A stretch of 64,000 nucleotides of DNA from Cordilura impudica. Lineage: Eukaryota; Arthropoda; Insecta; Diptera; Scathophagidae. Within the stretch, counting starts at the first letter, position 1; the number at the start of each line of letters is the position of its first letter. Where the stretch lies: positions 158,545,956 to 158,609,955 of the forward strand of contig OY821519.1 of NCBI GenBank assembly GCA_963682025.1. The letters are read 5' to 3'. Positions 22,956 to 34,266 of the stretch are shown here, piece after piece. The notes under the pieces were generated by a model. It ran no database searches and was not told the origin of the DNA. It saw only the letters and a program-made list of their open reading frames with translations. The translations under genes and the position numbers were made by a program.

Positions 22956-23655
22956 ATGGAAACACAATCAACTAACACTGGTACATTTTCATGGGAAAAA
23001 TTTTGTAATGTTTTGGACGTTAAATTGAAAGATGTCGCCAGAAAAGATGATCTCCTTTCATTGAAAGCTGAAATTGAGGAACTCAAAGAAGAAAATATAA
23101 AGCTCAGAAACGACGTTAATATACTTTCTTCCTGTCTTGAACTTGTTGACCGTAGGTCCCGTTCATCCAATATTGTTGTTAGCGGGCTAACAAGTGCTAA
23201 TATAGCTGCAGCACAAAATGACTTTATTAAATTATGTACTGAAGTGCTTGATGTTGTGGTAAATGTTGTAAGTTGTCGTCAATTACCTAGAAATATAACT
23301 TTTTTATTCACATTGGAATCTTCACTGCAAGTCGTCAACGTTTTTGGTAACAAAGAAAGGTTGAAAGGAGGTGCTATTTTTATACAAAAAGACTATACCA
23401 AATAAGAACAAAATGCCCAGTATAATTTACGTCAAATAAACAAAACTATCTCTATCAGTAACAAACATCTCAAGGTCATGCTTGGTGAATTATGTATCTA
23501 CATAAACAATAAAAAATATACCTGGTCAATGGGAAAAGTAGTTGCTAACTCAACTGAGGATGCTGACTGCGGCCAACTGTACCATTGATGTCATCGTTAA
23601 ATGTGGAATATTCGTAAATGCTAACACCTCAAATGTCAATTATTCTAATCAATAG
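22956..23655 (+). pseudogene. LINE-A ORF1, disrupted copy (unit 2)
   Basis: Starts METQSTNTGTFSWEKF. Residues about 25-65 form a Leu/Glu/Lys-rich coiled coil (LKAEIEELKEENIKLRND), followed by an RRM-like region starting RRSRSSNIVVSGL. Such ORF1 proteins trimerise and bind LINE RNA. A TAA interrupts after FIQKDYTK and a deletion of about 20 nt near 23570 shifts the frame. The unit 3 copy lacks both lesions. Confidence 0.8.
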
Positions 23656-25468
23656 CAATATAATACATGTCATTTAGTTTCGTATAATGTAGCAAATCTT
23701 GCCAGTTCTTTAATATTTGGAAATTTTGTACAATATATAAATAAATTTGATGTATTCTTTCTTTTCGAAACCCATGTCATAGCAGACAAACAAAATCTCT
23801 TTGCAACACATTTTCAAAATTATTGCCTACACTGGATTGAAGCAAAGAAAACACACAATATTGGCCGGGCAAGTGGTGGCTGCATATATGGTTTCAAAAA
23901 GGAATCTCAAAAAACCTTCAACTTTAGATTTTGTTATATTTCAAACAATCACGCTGCCTTATCCGCTAAATTAGATGGTAATTCGTTTTATTTTATACCA
24001 CGCTATATTAACTGCACAAATTGGAACGCTGATATGGATCTTCTAGAAAACTTTTTACTTCAGCTTTCTCCTTCAAACTTCTGCATTGTCGGTGATTTAA
24101 ATGCCCGTATTGGCGAAGAACAAGTGCTGAATTCTAACCTTCTCCAAGACCTTCCCCATATAAATGATCTAAGACGCTCAAAGGATAAAATATTAAACCG
24201 AAATGGAAAACGACTAATGGACCTTGTTGATGACTTAGGTGGCATTGTATTAAATGGAAGGACAAATGGTGACACACAAGGTGAATTTAGTTTTTGTGGT
24301 GGTGGTGGCAATTCTGTTATTGACTACTGCATTTGCTCACTTAGTCTTTTAAAGTATATTGCTGATTTTAGTGTAGCCTGCAAACCTTACTCTGACCATA
24401 TGCCGTTAGTTCTTAAGATAGTAACTCCGAAGTCGAATTGCACAACGGTATCTGAACCGGGACAACTAAAGCTCCGTTGGAACAACAAAGTTGCTGTCAA
24501 ATACTTTGCAAACCTAGCGCTACTTTCTGGTAACACTATTTTAAATCAAAATATGAATGTTGATGATATGGTACTGTCTATTAAAAACAAGATTAAACAA
24601 GCAAACGTTGTCTCAAAAAATATTTATGGTTTTGAACCAAAACAGAAATGGTATAACTGGAGATGTGAACGTTCTCGCAAAAATATGCTTAAAAAACTCA
24701 ACGAATATAGGAAAAGCCATTCAAATACAAACAAGCTAAAATATTTTTCTGCCAAATCTAAATATCTTAACATCTGTCGTATTCGTAAACTTGAGTTTTA
24801 TAATGAAAATTTAGAACAACTAAATTATGTCAGTTGCAGTAAAGCGTGGTGGAAACTTTCAAACAATATGAAATTACGAACTACTACAGCTGGTGGTTAT
24901 CTCAATTCGGATGACTTTCTTATACACTTTCGATCCATGCTTCAAGACATAGTCCAACCAAATGAGTTACACTGGTGCATGCCACTTTTTACAGATATTT
25001 TTCTTGACTCGCCCATAGAACATTGGGAATTATCATTGGTCCTAAAATCATCAAAATTAAATAAGGCGCCAGGCCACGATGGTATAAGTTATGAGTTTTA
25101 CAAGTTTGCCCCTGTAAGCTTCACCAATGAAGTCCTAGCAGTTTCGAACCACATTTTTTTAAAGGAACAGATTCCGTCTAGCTTTAAAAAGGCTCTATTG
25201 ATCCCGATTTTGAAAAAAGGTGATCCTAATTGCACTTCCAATTATCGTGGACTATCATGAATTCATACACTGTGTAAAATATTTAATAATATTGTTTTGA
25301 ACCGCTTAACAGATTGGATTGATAAATTTAACATTTTAAATGAATATCAGGCCGGCTTCAGAAAGAACTATTCCACAGTAGACAACGTATTCAACCTTGT
25401 AAATATCGTACACTTGAACAAACTAAATGGCAACAATACCTTTGCTTTTTTCGTGGATTTTTCATGTG
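23656..25468 (+). pseudogene. LINE-A ORF2, endonuclease and first RT blocks (unit 2)
   Basis: The frame is open from directly behind the ORF1 stop TAG (23653-23655) to a TGA at 25258-25260. It contains the endonuclease: SYNVANLASSL, FCIVGDLNARIGEE near 24082, SVIDYCICS, SDHMPLVL. The pre-RT linker and RT entry KLNKAPGHDGISYEFYKFAP follow. No ATG lies between the TAG and the endonuclease start. After the TGA the same frame continues through KIFNNIVLNRL and FFVDFSCA to a stop in the tandem duplication near 25472. The protein would nick target DNA and reverse-transcribe the element. Confidence 0.8.
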
Positions 25469-26026
25469 CCTTGTAAATATCGTACACTTGAATAAACTAA
25501 AGGTGCTATTACATGATGTGTTTTTTACATATGAACTGTCAAATTTTCCCACAACATAAGTTGTACACATCGTGTGATACATATGAAACATTGTTTATGT
25601 ACAATACATGAGGAAAGTCACAAGTACATTTTTCAATTAGAACAGGTTCTATTTTTGCATGACAAACATATGAAAATACAACACTGCTTGTGGCGAAAAA
25701 AAAACAGATTAAATTTTAAAGATTAATATTGAAAGAAAACTAAATTGTGTAGTATTAATTTACAATTAAAAAATATATAACTTTTTTTTAACAATAAATT
25801 TTTGTAAATTCACAAATTAAATCAGCTGTTGTTTACATTTAGAAGTTATGTCATACGGAAATACATATGCACGTGTGATAGCAAAAATTATGAATCGTAT
25901 GTAAAAGACAATTTTGACAGACATGCGTAATTTCATATGGATAAAAAAAGTGACAGTACATATGTAAAAAAACACTTCGTGTAATAGCACCTTAAATGGC
26001 AGCTTTTTTCGTGGATTTGTCATGTG
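25395..26026. repeat. 74-bp tandem duplication in LINE-A ORF2, second copy holding MITE-2 (unit 2)
   Basis: The segment beginning CCTTGTAAATATCG and ending CATGTGCC is present at 25395-25468. It is present again from 25469, interrupted at 25500 by MITE-2, and resumes at 25993. The second copy lacks about 12 nt. It duplicates the RT motif FFVDFSCA and destroys the frame. Unit 3 has the identical arrangement. Confidence 0.85.
25501..25992. mobile_element. MITE-2, 492 bp, TAA target duplication (unit 2)
   Basis: Terminal inverted repeats of about 40 bp: AGGTGCTATTACA at the left and TGTAATAGCACCT-like sequence at the right, both continuing into TTTTTTACATATG and ACTGTCA. TAA stands on both sides (25498-25500 and 25993-25995). 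The interior is AT-rich with several CATATG/ACATATG words and no coding frame. The 3-bp duplication suggests PIF/Harbinger-type mobilisation; that is inference. Confidence 0.8.
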
Positions 26027-27425
26027 CCTTCGATTTGATACCTCGGAATCCACTTTTTTACAAGCTATCATGTATGGGAGTATCTTCAAAAATAATTCGA
26101 ATTTTACAGCTTTACTTTATGGAAACACCTTTTCTGAGTCGTTTACTGTTGACCTTGATGTAAAACAAGGGTGCATTTTAAGTCCAATTTTGTTTGCTTT
26201 TTATCTCAATGACTTAGCTGATTTTCTGCCTGGTGGAGTCAACGTTACGGATTTAATAGTTAAAATACTTCTGTATGCTGATGATATTGTCATTTTGGCC
26301 GATACCCCAAGTGTATTGCAAAGCATGATCGATGCGCTTTATATGTACTGTAAGACATGGTGTTTAAAAGTAAATCTTGCCAAATCCAAAATATTAATTT
26401 TTCGTAGTGGTGCTCGTATATCTAAGAAACTAAAATGGACTTTTGGTGAAGATGAAATTGAAATTGTTAACAAATATAAATACCTCGGAATTGATCTTAA
26501 TTACAATTTATCTTTTACAACACATCTTGAAGACAAATTAAAAACGTCAAAAATGGCAATTGCTTCCTCATGGTCAAGTTATATAAATCATCCTTTGATT
26601 TCTAACAATAATAAGCTCAAAATATTTAATGCTGCATCAATATTAGTAATGTTTTATGGTGCTCAAATCTGGGGTTTTAGGAAATACGATTAAGTTGAAA
26701 AATTGTTCAGGTTCTTTATCAAGAAAATGCTCCATCTACCAAAGAATACTCCAAATTACATGCTGTACTTAGAGACTGGTTTAAACTCTCTATATTTTGA
26801 AACTTTAAGGCTACACTTCGTTTACATTAACAAGGTTCTTCAATTACCAAATCACAGGCTCCCTCGTATATTAGCCGAAAAAATTATTGCTAAGAAGACG
26901 TATTGGGCAGAAGAGTGGATAAATATTTGTGCAAAAATCCAATTTATACCTGATAATACTAATAGACCGCTGTGTGAACGCTGGACATCTATTTTAGAAC
27001 TACTTGGAAAAACGGAGAGAAATGACCTAATCTCTGATGCTCATCGTTCTCAATATCATGATCTCTACCCACAATTGGATTTAAGTGTGGGTCCCCTTTT
27101 TATCTCTCAATTTTCTTCTCGTGCTGCAAGTTTATTGATTAAAGCCAGAGGGGGAATACTCGATTTAAATGCCCGAGCGTTCAGAAATTCCTCGATTGGC
27201 CTTTGCACACTCTGCAATCTAGATGATTCCGAAAACACACTACACTGCTTAGGTGTTTGTCCAATTTTCAACCAGTTTCGTTTTAAATATTTTGGAACTA
27301 CTATATTAAATACAAATGAAGTTCTTAATTTACTAAATGGCAATGATTCCAATTACAATAGACTATATAAATATATTGAAATTTGTTTAAATTATAGAAA
27401 ATTAATTGTGAATGAATATAATTAG
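25996..27425 (+). pseudogene. LINE-A ORF2, RT palm to CCHC tail (unit 2)
   Basis: After MITE-2 the RT resumes with FFVDLSCAFDLIPRN, then a frame change near 26100, then VKQGCILSPILFAFY and the active site LLYADDIVILAD near 26272. The connection WCLKVNLAKSKI follows, and the thumb YKYLGIDLNYNLSF. A TAA at 26691-26693 interrupts after FRKYD; the same frame continues to 27425. The end carries LCTLCNLDDSENTLHC, a CCHC motif common near the C terminus of such ORF2 proteins. The second half (26703-27425) is a single open frame identical in unit 3. Confidence 0.85.
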
Positions 27426-27793
27426 TCCTTAATTAACTGACCTTATTCAATTACATGTAAAAAAAATAAAAAATCCCTTATTCTTATTTTTTCTTTTATT
27501 TATAATTATAAAATGTTTTGTAAATATGTTTTGTAAATAAATATCTATTAATAAATAAATAATAAAATAAATAATAAATATTCTGAATTAAGAGCAACCT
27601 TATATTATAAATCAGTCAGTTCGAATCTAATTCTCTTTACGAACGGTCGTGTAAATAATTAAAGCGCATAGAGTACAACTATTTAAAATTAATAACAAGT
27701 GTATATTTTTGTTTTTGCAATTGCCTATTCTTGATCTCATTTGAACTCACGTGGTAGTCAATTCAGCTTAAAACAGGAATAAAAAATCTAGCG

Positions 27794-28960
27794 ATGGCCC
27801 GAGGGGCCAAATCTTCATCAAAAAGAAAGCTCCTTGCCAACAAGAAGATGACAAAACTTCCTCCGGGTTTTAACCCGAACATCGCGTCAACTTCAAGCAA
27901 CAGATTTAGCCTGCTTGCTGGCCTTAATGATATGGACGTCACTCCTGTATCAAATATTAACGAGGTTAAACAACACAAACCTCCACCTATTGTTGTTGAA
28001 GCTAACGCCTCATTTACAGAAATACAAAAACTACTTGGTAAAGATTGTATTTTCAAACGTACTTCAATTGGTACTAAAATTTTTGCTCCAAGTAAAGAAA
28101 TGTTCGAATGCTACAAGCAAATTCTTAAAGAGAGTAAGTTGGAGTTTCACTCTTATGGCTCCAAAGATAATAGGTTATACACCACTTTTTTACACGGTTT
28201 ACCCCGCATAAAAACTGAGGACATCACCGCAGAGCTAAAAAACTACAACCTGTCCCCTTCTTCCGTAGCTGAAATAGTCACCAAATTCAGTTCGAACAAC
28301 AATGCAGTTTACAAAGTTCAATTTGTACGTAAAAATTTTAACCCAACTGCCTTAAGAAACGTAAGAACAATTTCAAATATAATAATTTCCTGGAAAAAAT
28401 ACAAATCTAAATCCAGAAATAAACCAACTCAATGCTGGAACTGCTTAATGTATGGCCATGGCGGTGAACATTGTCATCGTAGTGCTGCCTGTATGATATG
28501 TGCAGAACAACATCATACAAGTGTGTGTCCGTTTAACACAAACGAAAAAAGACCAGCTGTTTTTACATGCTTTAATTGCAAAAAACAAGGAAAAGAGAGA
28601 ACTGATCACTCTGCAAACGATATCAACTGTCCGTTACGTTTTCTCTATTTGGAAACTAGAACAAGAGTTACTTCTAAAAGTCCGAATAAAAGCAGACAAC
28701 AACAAAATAACTCATTTCAATTTAATGTGGGAGATTTCCCTAATTTAAGAAACAACAACACAAATTGTAACAATAACATCAATAATAACAGCAAAGCTAC
28801 ATATGCTAACCAGCTGAAAACAAACAACGATTTATTTAGCATTGATGAGCTTTTCGATATTTTCACTACAGCTATGGATGATTTGCATAGGTGCACTTCA
28901 AAAGTACAACAAATCAAAGTTGTAATGTCAATGGTAAAATACGCCCATGGATTATACTAA
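27794..28960 (+). CDS. LINE-B ORF1 (gag-like) protein, 388 aa
   Basis: Intact frame starting MARGAKSSSKRKLLANKK, a basic N terminus. Residues about 130-200 resemble the RRM-like/gag fold found before the knuckles in Jockey ORF1 proteins. Then come CWNCLMYGHGGEHC, a second knuckle CMICAEQHHTSVC and a third Cys-rich segment CFNCKKQGKERTDH...C at about residues 212-280. An Asn/Gln-rich spacer and a short helical C terminus (FSIDELFDIF) follow. It would bind LINE RNA in a ribonucleoprotein particle. It overlaps the ORF2 start by 14 nt, so ORF2 is probably translated by reinitiation or coupled termination. The ATG at 27794 is the first in frame after the UTR. Confidence 0.9.
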   Translation: MARGAKSSSKRKLLANKKMTKLPPGFNPNIASTSSNRFSLLAGLNDMDVTPVSNINEVKQHKPPPIVVEANASFTEIQKLLGKDCIFKRTSIGTKIFAPSKEMFECYKQILKESKLEFHSYGSKDNRLYTTFLHGLPRIKTEDITAELKNYNLSPSSVAEIVTKFSSNNNAVYKVQFVRKNFNPTALRNVRTISNIIISWKKYKSKSRNKPTQCWNCLMYGHGGEHCHRSAACMICAEQHHTSVCPFNTNEKRPAVFTCFNCKKQGKERTDHSANDINCPLRFLYLETRTRVTSKSPNKSRQQQNNSFQFNVGDFPNLRNNNTNCNNNINNNSKATYANQLKTNNDLFSIDELFDIFTTAMDDLHRCTSKVQQIKVVMSMVKYAHGLY

Positions 28961-31616
28961 TAATTTAAACGAATTCAAAATGCTTCACTTGAATGCTAAT
29001 GGCATTTCAAACTTTTCTAAATTAAAACAATTTGAAATACTAATTGAAAGAGAAAATATTAAAATAGCGTCTTTGAATGAAACATTTTTTTCAGAAAATC
29101 ATAGACCCTATTTTAAAAATTATTATTTATATAGAAGTGACAGAACAGATGCAAGAGGAGGAGGAGTAGCTCTGTTAATTCAGAAATCTGTCGCTCATAA
29201 AAACCTCTTTATATCAAACACATCATCAATCGAAAACATCTCAATTGAAGTTATTATAAATAATAGACCTATTGTTGTATCTTCGTTATATTCACCAAGA
29301 TATACTCATAACTTCTGTGCTGATATCTTGAACCTAACACCTTCCACCAAAGAATATATAGTTTTTGGTGATCTAAATGCCAAACATTGTTCTTGGAATT
29401 GCCGTTCAAATAATACTGCAGGAATTGCACTCAACAACCTACAGCAATCGAGCAATTTTTTCATTCACTACCCTAATAGACCAACCCTATTCCCCCATCA
29501 ACACAATCGCGAAGCATCCACAGTCGATATTATTTTAAGCAATTCAGCTTTAGATATAGACGTAAAAACAATGGATTACGAAATACCATCAGACCATCGC
29601 CCTATTATATGTACACTTAAAAGATCAACGGCCTTGCAGGTTGACCTCAATTATTATGATTACAGTGCAACCAACTGGAACATTTTTATGAATTTTTTAG
29701 ACAATAAAATCACGTTATATTCGGATATATACAATACCAAGGTAGTTATTGATCAGGAAATCCAAAAATTTATAAATGTAGTTTTCGAAGCAAGGGATGT
29801 GTCCACACCTAAAATAACTCAACAAAATAATTACACATTACCAGAAAGTACTGTAAAATATATTAAACTAAGAAGAAGCTTTAAAAGAAAAAGCCAACGA
29901 TCTTCAAATATAGCCGAGCAAACTTTTTATAATCAATGTACTAAGTTTCTAAGTAACATGATTGATAAAAGTATTAATTCGGAGCGCAATAAGAAATGGT
30001 CTCAATTATTATCCAATTTAAAACCAGGTGATAAATCATTTTGGAAAATAAGCAGGAACTTGCGAGGAAAAGGAAAAAATCAAATCGCTCACTTTAAAGT
30101 TGGAAATAAAAAAATAACATCTGATAAGGACAAGGCTGAAGTCCTGGCAAATACATTTGTCCAAGCAAATAACCTCACTTCGAACTATAACCACTCGGCA
30201 GATACACTAATAAATACAACAGTAAATAATTTTAAGAAGGAAAATCCCAGTTCTGAATCTGCAAGTTATACATCTCTTGAAGAAGTAATGAATATTGTCT
30301 CATCAATAAAACCCTCAAAATCTCCTGGTTTTGACAATGTTCCCAACCTGCTCTTAAAGAAACTACCACTCAAAGCTCTAAAATTACTGGTTATAATATT
30401 TAACAGCTGCATCAAACTCAACTATTTCCCAAACCATTTCAAAAATGCTAAGGTTATAGCCATAAACAAACCTAGTAAGCCAAAAAATAACCCAAACAGC
30501 TACAGACCTATTAGTCTATTAAGTAACTTAGGTAAAATATTTTAAAAAATACTACATTCTCGTCTTAGTGAATTTGTAACGACCAATTCTATTGTTGCCA
30601 AAGAACAATTTGGATTTAAAAAAGGGCATAGCACTACGCACCAAATAAACAGAATTAAAAATCAAATAACCACAAATAAAAACAATAAACGTTCAACGGG
30701 TCTAATATTGTTAGATATTGAAAAAGCGTTTGACACCGTTTGGCATAATGGCCTCTTATTTAAACTTCTTGATGCAAATATACCAAAATATTTATGCAAA
30801 CTTATTTCAGATTTCATTCACGGCAGAAACTTTAAAGTTGCGATTAATAATGAAACATCATCTCCAAAAACCATTACCACAGGGTTACCTCAAGGATCTG
30901 TCTTGTCGCCATTGCTTTACTCGATATATACATCCGATTTTAAAGTCCCGAAATATATGAAAATTGCTTATTATGCAGATGATACTGCGTTAATTTCTTC
31001 AAACAAACTTACAAGCGCACTCCTGAAGAAAATGGAAAAGGGACTTGTAAATTGCAGTAAATATTTTCACAAATGGAAAATCAAAATTAATCCAAACAAG
31101 ACCCAAGCAATAATTTTTCCATTCAACAAATCTCCCAAAAGACTGCCAAGACGTCATCTTTTTATTGGAAATAATACCATAAATGTACTTAACGAGGTCA
31201 AATATCTCGGAGTTGTCTTGGACAAAAAGCTTACATTTAAACAACATATTATGGCTACGTGCCAAAAAGCTATAAAATCATTTAAAGCATTATGGCCACT
31301 ACTAAATATAAGGTCATTTCTAAACCCCAAAAACAAAAATCTACTCTTCAAAAGTGTTATAAGGCCGATATTAACATACGCGTGTCCTATTTGGAGTGAC
31401 GCTGCCAACTGCCACCTAAAACGCTTACAAATTATACAAAACAAATGTCTTAAAATGATAAATAAAAAGCCCTGGAGGTATCCTACAAATCTTCTTCATG
31501 AAGAAACAGGTTATGAAAAAATTATCGATTTCATAACATGGATTAACAACAATTATTTTGCCAAAATTGAAAATTCCTCTTACCCACTGATAAGAGAATG
31601 TAGAGAAGTAACGTAA
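28947..31616 (+). pseudogene. LINE-B ORF2: AP endonuclease and RT, one premature stop
   Basis: Begins MDYTNNLNEFKMLHLNANG. The endonuclease occupies about residues 10-235 (LNETFF, GDLNAKHCSWN, STVDIILSN, SDHRPIICTL). The RT follows with SPGFDNVPN, YRPISLLSNLGKIF, LLDIEKAFDTVWH, LPQGSVLSPLLYSIY and the active site YYADDTALIS. The thumb includes VKYLGVVLDKKLTF and the C terminus ends near IRECREVT. A TAA at 30543-30545, directly after LGKIF, is the only break in 890 codons; unit 3 has the same stop at 46460-46462. The enzyme would nick chromosomal DNA and copy the RNA in place, but this copy makes only the endonuclease part unless the stop is bypassed. Confidence 0.88.
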
Positions 31617-32221
31617 TATTAAAAAGAAATCACCAAATTGAAAATTATATGCTTATAGAGGTCTATTATTTCTAATAAACCTTCTATAAGCATATAAATA
31701 TTTTCAGATAGTATTTGAATTTATTAAATCATATAAAGGTTTTTTCCCTCCCATTTTCCTTTAAAAATCATTAAAAAATAAAATAAAAACTATTTAATGT
31801 CTTTAGATCCTATATATTATTTGTTGCAATATCTATGTTAAGATAAGATCTCATATGTAAATATCAAAATTTGTTAAAATATGTAAATAAAGGAAGAATA
31901 TTTAATTGAGAAAATTGAGAAATATTATAAATCAGTCAAAAGGTCTCAAAGTGCTGTGTTCATAAATGCAAAAAAATTTTGATTATTATCCTCTTGGAAG
32001 TCATAGGGTGAAAATATTCAAAAAAGGGAAACATTCTCACACTATGACCTGAAAGAAGTCAATGGCTGGAATTTTTTGTGATTTACGAGGGTTCGACTTT
32101 GAGACCTTTCGATTGATGTATAAGATAAGGTTGCTCTTAATTCAGAATATATAAAAAAAATACACTTTTCGAAAAAAGGGCAAAAAAAAGGCGACATTTT
32201 TTGTCAGAAAAGAAAACGGCA

Positions 32222-33310
32222 TTAGTTATTCTTGCTAACTCTGAAAATGAACTACAATCAATGATAAATGTGTTGCATAATTGCTGTAGTCAATGGTGTC
32301 TTAACATCAATTTATCTGAGTCCAAGATTGTTATTTATAGAAATGGCCCTCGCATATCAAACAATTTAACTTGGTATTATGGTAGCGAAAAAATTTAAAT
32401 TGTAAATGAGTACAAATACCTGGGAGTAAATTTAACCTATAACTTGGCTTACAATAAACATCTTGATGCTAAACTCATATCTGCAAAAACAGCAATTAAC
32501 GCTTCTTGGTTAAGTTACATTCATAACCGCAAAATTAATGCAAAAACTAAAAATTTTTGACACAGCTGCGAAGTCAATCATGTTCCATGGTGCACAAGTG
32601 TGGGGGTTTGATCGATTTGAGCAGGTGGAAAAATTGTTCCAGTTTTATATGAAAAAAATATTTTATTTGCCTAATAATACACCAAACTATATGCTACATC
32701 TGGAAACCAGGCTTACAACCTTATTTGTACAAACTCTCGCGCTAAACTTTGGTTTTATCCAAAAAATCTTCCGATATTCAAATGCAAGGCTTCCTCGTTT
32801 ACTCGCTGAAAAAACTATAGCTCAAAACGAATTTTGGTTCCGTAAATGGCGCACTCTATGTAATGAGTTTCAAATCGAGTTTGATTTCGACTTCGGAGGT
32901 CCAAATTTGAAATCTCAACTAGACCACTTTTTGCGAACATTAACTAATTTTGAACATAAAAGGCATTTAGAAGGCGCAAGGAATTCTCAACTACATGATG
33001 CCTATCATCGCCTACAGTATGATGTTCCCCCCCCCCCTATATAACCGACAATAACTCTTCACACTTAGTCAATCTTATTTTTCGTGCCAGGGATGGTCGC
33101 CTAAATAAATGGACATTGTTTTATTAACCAAAGTACACCTGGTCTTTGTACATTATGTAATCTGAGAGAAGTTGAAAGTACTTTCCACTTTATAAGTAGA
33201 TGTCCTATCTTTAACTATGAAAGGCTTAGTCGCTTCGGTAAGATTTCTCTTACTGAAGTTGAATTTTATGAAATTTTGAATGGCGGCAACTATGTTAGTC
33301 TTTATATATA
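32222..33310 (+). pseudogene. LINE2: RT C-terminal part (unit 2)
   Basis: Counterpart of 16154-17238. The stretch 32538-33044 is open and encodes KLKIFDTAAKSIMFHGAQ through RLPRLLAEKTIAQNEFWFRKW; the stop after that last block's start in unit 1 (GCTTAAAAC) is CAA here. The upstream TAA after GSEKI (32396-32398) is shared by all units. Most differences from unit 1 are shared with unit 3. Confidence 0.75.
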
Positions 33311-33925
33311 CCGGGTGATCCAAGTAGATATACTGTTTTCAATAGCCTTTTTTGACCGATCACGTGTGAGTCGTGTCATGCTGTCATGTTATTTTTGTTT
33401 AGTATTGTTTGGAATTTCATCATGGAAAGACTTGGTCAACATAATCGGCCTACTGAGCGTACTATTCGCAACACCATCACCCATCTTGAGACCCAGCATT
33501 CATTATTGGATAATATTCGACCGAATAGACCACGTTCAGCACGCAGTGAAGAAAATATAGCGGTGGAATCATCGGTCCATATTTCTTCAAAAATGATGCC
33601 GGTGAGAACGTAACCGTCAATGACGACCGTTATCGTGCCATGATAACCGACTATTTGATGCGCCGGTCGATTGGCTACCAAGATCGTGTGATATCACACC
33701 GTTAGACTTTTTCCTGTGGGGACATGTAAAGTCTAAAGTTTATGCGGACAATCCCGCTTCGATTCAGGTCTTGGAGCAAAACATCATGTGTGTCATTCGG
33801 CAGTTACCAGTTGAAATGCTCGAACGAGTCATCGAAAATTGGACTCAACGGATACCATCTGAGACGTAGCCGCGGCCAACATTTGATAGACATTTGATAG
33901 ACATAATCTTCAAAAAATGAATGCT
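33311..33925 (+). mobile_element. Internally deleted mariner-like element (unit 2)
   Basis: Same element as 17239-17927, starting CCGGGTGATCCAAG after TA. Unit 2 has an extra deletion of about 80 bp at the right end and a 10-bp ATTTGATAGAC tandem duplication near 33880-33900. It therefore has even less of the terminus. Confidence 0.65.
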
Positions 33926-34170
33926 AAAGAAGCTCGAAAATTATTTAAAAAATTGTTTAAAATATTGCGATTTAACCGTAAATGAATTTAGCTAAAAGAA
34001 AACCAAACTTGATTCATCTTTTCTCCTCTATTTTACATGTCATATGCCAATCTGACACACAACATATAATGTTATGTCATATACTTATAAGATTTGTTAA
34101 TATTGTAGTTTTTGGAGTAATCTACTACCCATGAATAAAAAATCTTTTTTCTATTCTATTCTATTCTATA
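33926..34170 (+). other. LINE2 3' UTR and tail (unit 2)
   Basis: Matches 17928-18163 and ends in the same TTCTA repeats (about 34148-34170). Confidence 0.55.
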
Positions 34171-34198
34171 AGTTAAGGCATGCCACACTTCCATGCCA

Positions 34199-34266
34199 GA
34201 AATCAGTCCGCCAATATGGCGAACAAATCAGTCCGCAAATATGGCGAACAAATCAGTCCGCCAATC
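34199..34266. repeat. 25-bp tandem repeat (unit 2)
   Basis: Same two-and-a-part units beginning AAATCAGTCCGC as in unit 1, with one base change before the first unit (CCAGAAATC). Confidence 0.8.

Larger units (their letters stand above)
22729..27577 (+). mobile_element. LINE-A, near full-length non-LTR retrotransposon (unit 2)
   Basis: Flanked by a 13-bp duplication ATATTCTGAATTA (22716-22728 and 27578-27590) of MITE-1 sequence, the mark of target-primed insertion. It has a 5' UTR, ORF1 (coiled coil plus RRM-like), ORF2 (AP endonuclease, RT, CCHC tail) and a 3' tail of TAA/AATAAATAA repeats instead of plain poly(A). It contains MITE-2 and a 74-bp internal tandem duplication in ORF2. Protein motifs place it near LINE2, probably CR1/L2-like, but I cannot name the clade securely. 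Confidence 0.85.
27618..31921 (+). mobile_element. LINE-B, full-length Jockey-like retrotransposon (unit 2)
   Basis: Flanked by a perfect 16-bp duplication ATATTATAAATCAGTC (27602-27617 and 31922-31937) of MITE-1 sequence. The 4304-bp element has a 176-bp 5' UTR starting AGTTCGAATC, overlapping ORF1 and ORF2, and a 3' UTR with AATAAAGG near 31887. Only one stop interrupts its coding region. The copy in unit 3 looks identical in both reading frames. ORF2 belongs to the Jockey clade by its endonuclease and RT motifs. It is the youngest-looking LINE of the window. Confidence 0.9.
22649..32221. mobile_element. MITE-1 copy split by LINE-A and LINE-B (unit 2)
   Basis: MITE-1 sequence is present in three pieces: 22649-22728, 27591-27617 and 31938-32221. 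TTA flanks both outer ends (22646-22648 and 32222-32224), a clean 3-bp target duplication. LINE-A separates the first two pieces and LINE-B the last two. Removing them and one copy of each target duplication leaves a continuous palindromic MITE comparable to 15752-16153. Confidence 0.9.
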
